From: Carallia brachiata
Taxonomy: Eukaryota > Streptophyta > Magnoliopsida > Malpighiales > Rhizophoraceae
Reading direction: 5' to 3'
Length of the DNA: 64,000 nucleotides
Assembly (NCBI GenBank): GCA_021464245.1
Contig: JADCRB010000007.1
Coordinates: forward strand, 7,042,366 to 7,106,365
Of the stretch, positions 57,914 to 64,000 are shown piece by piece (position 1 is the stretch's first letter; the number at the start of each line of letters is the position of its first letter). A program made the position numbers and the translations under genes. Below the pieces are notes generated by a model, which ran no database searches, had not been told where the DNA came from, and saw only the letters and a program-made list of their open reading frames with translations.

Positions 57914-60900
57914 ATGGCGGTGTTCAATGTTCCTCATATTTTACCCCATATCAGCTTATGCTCAGATATTAGACAGAGGGGAACGAGTTTTCTTCTCCCC
58001 AGCCGCACCTGTTCTACAGTGATCAAGTCCATGTCCAGTAACAATGCTGCTGCCCTCCCCATCATGGTACCCCGAATCTCTAATTTTCTGCTTTTCTTTT
58101 TCTTTTTTTGGGCTTGCATTGGCTTAATTTTCATAAACTTTTTATCACAATATAGGAAATCGCGAGCACAGAATGTCTAAAACTTGGATGTTCATTTTAT
58201 GGGTGCCCGATTATGTGGTAATGCATGCGTATAATATCATAACTAATTGGGGCGGGTGGGTGTGTGCCCTCTTCTTTACACACTCCATGAAATATTTTTT
58301 GGTGTCTCCATTGTTGTGCCTCTTGAAAAGACATGATATTTTAGCAATTATACCCCTCGCAAATTGCCTGATATTTCTTGACCTTTGTTGCAAAATTTGC
58401 CCCCACAATGTACTTGATAATTGTTCCATATATTTTTATAAATCTAGAATGATTTGTATCAGCTTCAGGAGTTCTTGCACTTGTAGTGGTGATGCAGTTG
58501 ACAGAAATTGAGGGTTATCCTATACTTTTTCACTTCCTTGTAAATAGGAACATGTGTATATGTACGTGTTGTGTGTGTGCGTGTGAGAGAGAGAGAGGGG
58601 GGGATTGGTCGGTGTGCCATGTGTGTCTTCTTCTTCACCTACTCCACAGTATATCATTTGGTTGTAACCTCGGTCTTTATCTCGTTTAGGTTCTATACAC
58701 CTTAAAATGCCGGATATTTTATGAATTATACCCCTCACAATGCCTGATATTTTCACTGTATTGATTGTAGGTGAATAGCTGTAATGGCCAAATGGGAAAG
58801 GCTGTTATCAAAGCTGCAGATTCTGTTGGTCTTCAAATTGTTCCGGCATCATTCGGCTCTATGGAAAAGTCTGGGAATACTGTTCAAGTATGCGGAAAGA
58901 AGATACAGATGGTTGGTCCTAAAGACAGAGAAAGTGTCCTTGCATCTCTTTTTGATGAATACCCAAATCTCATAGTGGTGGATTTCACTGTGCCTGCGGC
59001 AGTGAATGGTAACTGCTTTTTTTTATTAATTTTTTTAAAATTCTTTTTAATACCTGTGCATGATATTCTCAGTTATATTGCATATGATTGATATCGTTGT
59101 TGAATTTGTTAAATTTGTGTGTATAGATATGCATATGAGTGCGAGTAGTTAACGCAGACAGCATGTGCCACCTTTCATACCGTCCTAAACTCCCAAACCA
59201 TTTCAATTGTTTGGTGGATAAATTTGGAGCGCGGAATTGTTCTCTGTTCCCTCCGCTTGTTTAAAATGACAATCCTCACCTCGCCACAAGTGGATAATAA
59301 TGTCAAGGCTTCTATAAGCCCTTCTTCTTCTTTTTTCTAAATAGCAATAGCAAAAAATCCAATTTCTGGAAGTTATAAAGTCCACGAATTAGTGACTTTT
59401 TTTTCTTAAAAAAAACTGTTTCTCATCCTATGATCAAGCACTGGTAGCTAAAAATTTGGCATCTTGCCATCAAATATACCAGGACATGTCCAGGAGGAAA
59501 ATTTCCATCTTTCCCCAGTTTATTTGCACAAGATTCATCTCTATGATTTAGGAAGCCCATATTATCCAGTTTCAAATATTGTTGCTTACTAGTTTACCAT
59601 GTTTGTTTGGCAAAAATCGTGTCAGTGATCCGTTAAAGAGAGAAGATTTCTTGTTGGAGTTGATTGTATCTTTTGTTAATAAGAATGGCTACTTGGCAGC
59701 ATATTGCATGGACGAAAGCTCTTGATAAGACATCTAACGACAGTACACATGGACTTCTAGCATTGGTAGCCAAGATAATGGAGGAAGTCGGTTTGTAACT
59801 TCTGTTAGTGACTTATGCTAGTGGTTAGACTTTGTTCATTGGCTGTCACTGTTGGTGGAATTCCTACAAATGCTATTGAGATTGCGAGTAACAGATAACA
59901 ATAAACAAAGTTCTAAATTATTTCCTCTCTTATTTTTCTCTCCGTCTCTCTCCAGAATTTTCTTTCCCTAATCCTCAAATTTCTTTCTTGAAATCGAGAT
60001 CTCTAGCAACTCGACATGCATATTAGTGATATTATCTCGAGGATTTCCCCCTTTTTGCCAGTGTTCTGAAGGTGATGTGATTTCCTGATGATTCTTCAAA
60101 ATGTCTTCTCGGTGCTTTGCAGATAATGCTGACTTGTATTGCAAAATTGGGGTGCCTTTTGTTATGGGAACCACCGGTGGAGACAGGAATCGATTATATA
60201 AGACTGTTAAGGACTCACAGGTTTATGCTGTAATTTCCCCACAAATGGGGAAACCGGTGAGTTGAATTTGGGAGAGCTAATTGGTCATGATTGTTAGACA
60301 TTTTAGTTTTATAGATTATTGTTCTCAACAATCCTTATATATTGTTTTTTATTAGTTGGTTGCATTTCTTGCATCCATGGAGTATATGGCCGAGAACTTT
60401 CCTGGGGTTCTCTCTGGGTATTCCTTACAGGTACACTCCTTTCATTGTTTCTATTTTGGATTAAGTGTTGATCTCTCATTTGGATTTAAATTTTATCTAT
60501 GCACACAAAAAAAGGTGATCTATAACCATCGAATACAAATTTTTTGGTCTCAGTTGCAACTATCTTGAACTTTTAATTCATGTACCAATGATGCTTATTT
60601 AAATTTAGCTCATTTGGATATATTTTTATTACTGACTTTTTTCCTTATTTAAATTCTAGGTGATGGAGTCTCACCAAACAGGAAAACTAGACACATCTGG
60701 AACTGCAAAGGCTGTTATCCCTTGCTTCCAGAAAATGGGAGTGTCTTTTGATGTGGATCAGGTATGTTTAAAAGCAGATGAAGCATTATGCTATTGACTA
60801 TCTGTTTGACTCCCATGTTGTGATTTACTGAATTTACAGTGGTTGTATTCCAATATCTTGATGAATTCCTTGCCCACTATTTAGCTCTTCTATAACTGTT

Positions 60901-62801
60901 TAGCTTTGGAGCTTGTGAACATTTTTTAGGTCTGTTGGGGCTCTGCTGCCTGTCTACATTCGTTAGTCTTTTCCATGGGCAGCATCTGGTGCTTTAGCAA
61001 TGGGTTTCATGCAGATCTGCCAACTTTATTGATATTAGACTCACATTAGGGATTAACTGGGATGTAAGATTATATGTCACCAATCTTTGATCAAAATGCA
61101 GGTCTTAATCCTAAACCCCATGTTAGATAGCAAGCAAGATTTTTCTTTTGGGCCATCTCACTTTAAGTCATTAAATAATATGTATATGGTTGAAAGTTCA
61201 CCAAAAGCGCGTCATACTGTAATGGTAAGCTTATTTCATTATGACCTGGGGGACCATGTTACATTCAACCAATTCCCAGAATCCTAGTGTGGGAGTTGTT
61301 TTTTACTGGGATGCCTTTTTGATGGTCGAAAGTTCACCATTTTCATTCAGGCAAGTGAATTCCAGATACTGGCATTTAATTTTTGTCTATATGTTAATGT
61401 GTTGCCTGACAAATCTCATCCAAATTAACCTATCCAGGTGTGATTAACTGTGCATCTTGACTAGGTCAGCCTCACAGATGTTGACACGAAATCCAAATTG
61501 ATGTCAGCCATTGCTCAAGTTTAAGTACTATGTCAGCTTTTGGTTGAGTTGGACAGAGCTGAATTTAAGCGTTCAATTAATCTTATGATTTCTTGATTGG
61601 CTTGTGAGGTGGTGATGTCCAGGGAACTATGGATGATTCTAGTTACCATTTTCTGTCAATTTTTTATTGGGGTTACAGTCACTTTGCTATATCAGATTTT
61701 TTTTTTTTTTTTTTTTTGAATTCGTGGGTATCTAACTTTGTTCGGTGTACCTATCATTGCTAGAACAGTGCCACAGGTCATTGTTCACACTATGAGAATG
61801 ATAGGATCATACTTGTGTAATATTTAATCGTATCAAAAAGGTGAAACCTTACAAAAAATGTCTATTTTTGCATCACCTTATATTGGATTAGGGACTTTAA
61901 TGAGACATTCTAGGAGACTGATCAAAGATTATTTTGTAGTATGTGTCACTGCTTTAGATACTTATCTCCTCCCCCACCACCCCCAACTCAAAAAAAAAAA
62001 ACAAAAGACATGCTATCCCCTCTGCCGCCTGGCCTTGATTCTTTTTCAACTGAAATTTTTGCTGAAGACAGGAGGTTGCTTTTCATGTTATTGCCAGTTG
62101 TCTCACCCGATTTCTTCCCGTTTCCCATTGAACTTTCATCCTGTATTTCCTTACCTTGCTCAGGTGCAAATGATCCGAGATCCCAAGCAACAACTTGAGA
62201 TGGTTGGAGTTCCAGAGGAATATTTGTTTGCCCATGCATTCCATATGTATCATCTGACATCACCTGATCAAAGGTAATGACACCTGTTACAAATTTTGAT
62301 TGTTGGTTTTTTTTTTTTTCTTGTTTCTTTCTTATAAATAAATTGACATGTTTTATGTTTTCTGTTGGTTAAGTAAGCCAAGACATTTATCTTTATTAAT
62401 TATTTTCGTGTAGAGTTTCCCTGGAATTTCAACATAATGTTTGTGGTAGATTGGTATATGGAGAGGGTGCCGTTGATGCAGTAATTTTTCTTGCTAGTAA
62501 GGTGGAAGTGCTTCTGATTCTTTTTAAACTATTTCCAATTTTGATTTACATCATGTTAACGTGCCTTTAACTTTGCTGTATAGTCCCGGAGCCTAAAACT
62601 ACCAATTCACCTCTTTGTTCTTGATGAACAAAGTAGTTTTATTTTCTTCCTGGCCCCTCATTTCTTGCATGTCCTCTTTTAGGTTCTTGCTAATTGCTAA
62701 TAGTCTGATTTAAACTTGTGGTGAAAATGCAGGTCCGATCAAAGGCAGAAAAGCGCATCTACAATATGATTGATGTCTTGAAGAAGGGTCAAATGACATA
62801 A
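57914..62801 (+). CDS. DAPB: 4-hydroxy-tetrahydrodipicolinate reductase, chloroplast
   Basis: Eight exons: 57914-58066, 58771-59008, 60123-60256, 60356-60430, 60660-60761, 62164-62273, 62414-62501 and 62733-62801. They make 969 nt, 322 residues, all phases consistent. The enzyme reduces the dihydrodipicolinate-type intermediate with NAD(P)H in the plastid pathway to lysine and meso-diaminopimelate. The first 50 residues are a Ser/Arg-rich transit peptide. The Rossmann start is VNSCNGQMGKAV (52-63), the nucleotide-binding turn FVMGTTGGDR (143-152), and the family signature ESHQTGKLDTSGTAKA (203-218) has the catalytic His205 and Lys209. The C-terminal substrate domain has HLTSPDQRVSLEFQHNVCGR (263-282). 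Partial copies lie at 42-45 kb (inverted) and 49-55 kb (direct). Intact. Confidence 0.93.
59009..60122 (+). other. Reductase intron 2
   Basis: 1.1-kb intron with GTAACT and TTGCAG borders. No transposon ends or hidden exons were recognised. Inverted-repeat homology to the copy at 45 kb begins inside it, at 60068. Confidence 0.7.
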
Positions 62802-64000
62802 GAAGCCTGCCATTACAATAGATCCTAATTGGCTGAGCTAATTTTGCTGATAACCCAAGGAAGGATAGCTTATTTTGTGACATTTTGTCCTTCGGCCGTT
62901 TAAAAGGTTGTTGAGGGAATGGAATGCAAGCAACCAAAACGAATGGCTTAGATTTATGCTTATTTTTTTAAGGTTAAATGCATTTAAACTCTCTTGTAGT
63001 TTGGATTCAAATATTAAATTCTTTTGTGATTTTCAATTTCAACAATTTATCTTCTTAATAATAATTTGTTAAATGCATTTAAACTCTCTTGTAGTTTGGA
63101 TTCAAATATTAAATTCTTTTGTGATTTTCAATTTCAACAATTTATCTTCTTAATAATAATTTGTTAAATCTATCAACAACGGATATTAGTAACAACTACA
63201 TTATTTTGTAATTACAAGAATTTCATCCTATCTTCCCATAAAAGTTAACTATAGATATTATTTCTAACATATGTATAATGACATGCGTAGTGTACTAAAA
63301 ACAACAAAGATTGAGAAAAATCTAATGTACAATACAGTTCTTGTATACACTGGAATTGATAAATATATGACATTTTTTTTTTTATTTTGGTAGAGAGAAA
63401 AAAAATTGACAATTATAAAATAATGTAATTTTGATCCATTTTTGTTAGTAGATTTAACATATTGGTTGGGGGATAAATTGCAAAAAATAAAATTACAAGG
63501 GAGTTTAATATTTATAGGGAATTTAATATTTAAATTAAATTTATAGAAAAGTAAAATGTAACAACTACATTATTTTGTAATTACAAGAATTTCATTCTAT
63601 CTTCGCATAAAACTTAACTATAGATATTATTTCTAACATATGTATAATGGCATGCGTAGTGTACTAAAAACAACAAAGATTGAGAAAAATTTAATGTAGA
63701 ATACAGTTCTTGTATACACTGGAACTGATAAATATATGACTTTTTTTTATTTTGGTAGAGAGAAAAAAAAGTTGACGATTATAAAATAATGTAATTTTGA
63801 TCCATTTTTGTTAGTAGATTTAACATATTGGTTGGGGATAAATTGCAAAAAATAAAATTACAAGGGAGTTTAATATTTATAGGGAATTTAATATTTAAAT
63901 TAAAATTATAGAAAAGTAAAATGTAAAAATATTAAATTATAAGAAGGTTTAATGTACTTAACCCTATTTTTTATAACTGACTATTAGTGGCTGTTACAAA
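60068..64000 (+). repeat. Right arm of a ~4-kb inverted repeat
   Basis: Reverse-complement partner of 41265-45318. It begins within intron 2 of the reductase and passes through exons 3-8 and the 3' flank. It reaches the end of the window and probably continues. Differences from the left arm include the absence of the Mutator-like MITE and an internal tandem duplication in the 3' MITE. Confidence 0.85.
62970..63962. mobile_element. GGTTAAAT MITE, internally duplicated
   Basis: Sister of the MITE at 41294-41781: left end GGTTAAATGCATTTAAA, right end TTTAATGTACTTAACCC. It has grown by two direct duplications. An ~89-bp unit (AAATGCATTTAAACTCTCTT...) is repeated at 62974 and 63063, and a ~360-bp unit (GTAACAACTACATTATTTTG...) at about 63188 and 63558. 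Both pairs are near-identical, so the duplications are recent. No coding capacity. Confidence 0.7.

Noticed and set aside
62000..62263. 91-codon minus-strand frame
   Set aside because: Antisense shadow of reductase exon 6 and the adjoining intron.

Overview
This is nuclear DNA of a flowering plant, almost certainly a eudicot. It is AT-rich, and its genes have many short exons with GT-AG introns. It carries hAT-like and Mutator-like MITEs, a copia LTR retrotransposon, a tRNA-type SINE remnant and a TIR-NBS-LRR resistance gene, a class absent from grasses. A Citrus-like (Sapindales) origin is my guess and is not proven by anything here.

Layout: 0-3 kb is AT-rich, with a TATA promoter that carries two AACGG (MSA-like) motifs, a GC-rich coding-like patch, a 648-bp hAT-type MITE with a perfect 8-bp target duplication, and a candidate first exon with an E2F-like site. 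From 3.5 to 23.4 kb lies a long, same-strand array of tandemly duplicated exon-like segments without a long open frame. At least fourteen copies of a ~42-nt mini-exon (E-x-x-A-P-hydrophobic) recur, with companion cassettes that keep splice-like borders. I could not identify the ancestral gene. It is followed by a short gene for a 49-residue MEGLIP-type protein (24.3 kb).

From 27.4 to 34.7 kb lies a TNL (TIR-NBS-LRR-C-JID) gene with a 3.6-kb first intron and a frameshift late in NB-ARC. Behind it is an LRR remnant. On the minus strand (37.5-35.7 kb) is an intact five-exon gene of the MRL7/SVR4 (RCB/NCP) plastid-biogenesis family, 335 residues, with a GC-AG first intron and a decayed copy of its exon 2 lying just downstream.

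The right third is organised around dihydrodipicolinate reductase of lysine synthesis. A complete eight-exon gene (57.9-62.8 kb, plus, 322 residues) is accompanied by an inverted partial copy (exons 3-8, minus, 45.26-41.97 kb) and a second, direct partial copy (exons 6-8, 49.2-55.5 kb) that was split by a copia element flanked by the 5-bp duplication CGCCT. The inverted copy and its 3' flank form a ~4-kb inverted repeat with the functional gene that runs off the right end of the window. Between these lie a poly(A)-tailed retroposed sequence (48.0-49.0 kb) and several MITEs.

The confident working genes are the MRL7-like gene and the dihydrodipicolinate reductase. The MEGLIP-type gene is probable. 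The TNL is damaged as read. Exon borders were placed by hand from splice motifs and reading frame.
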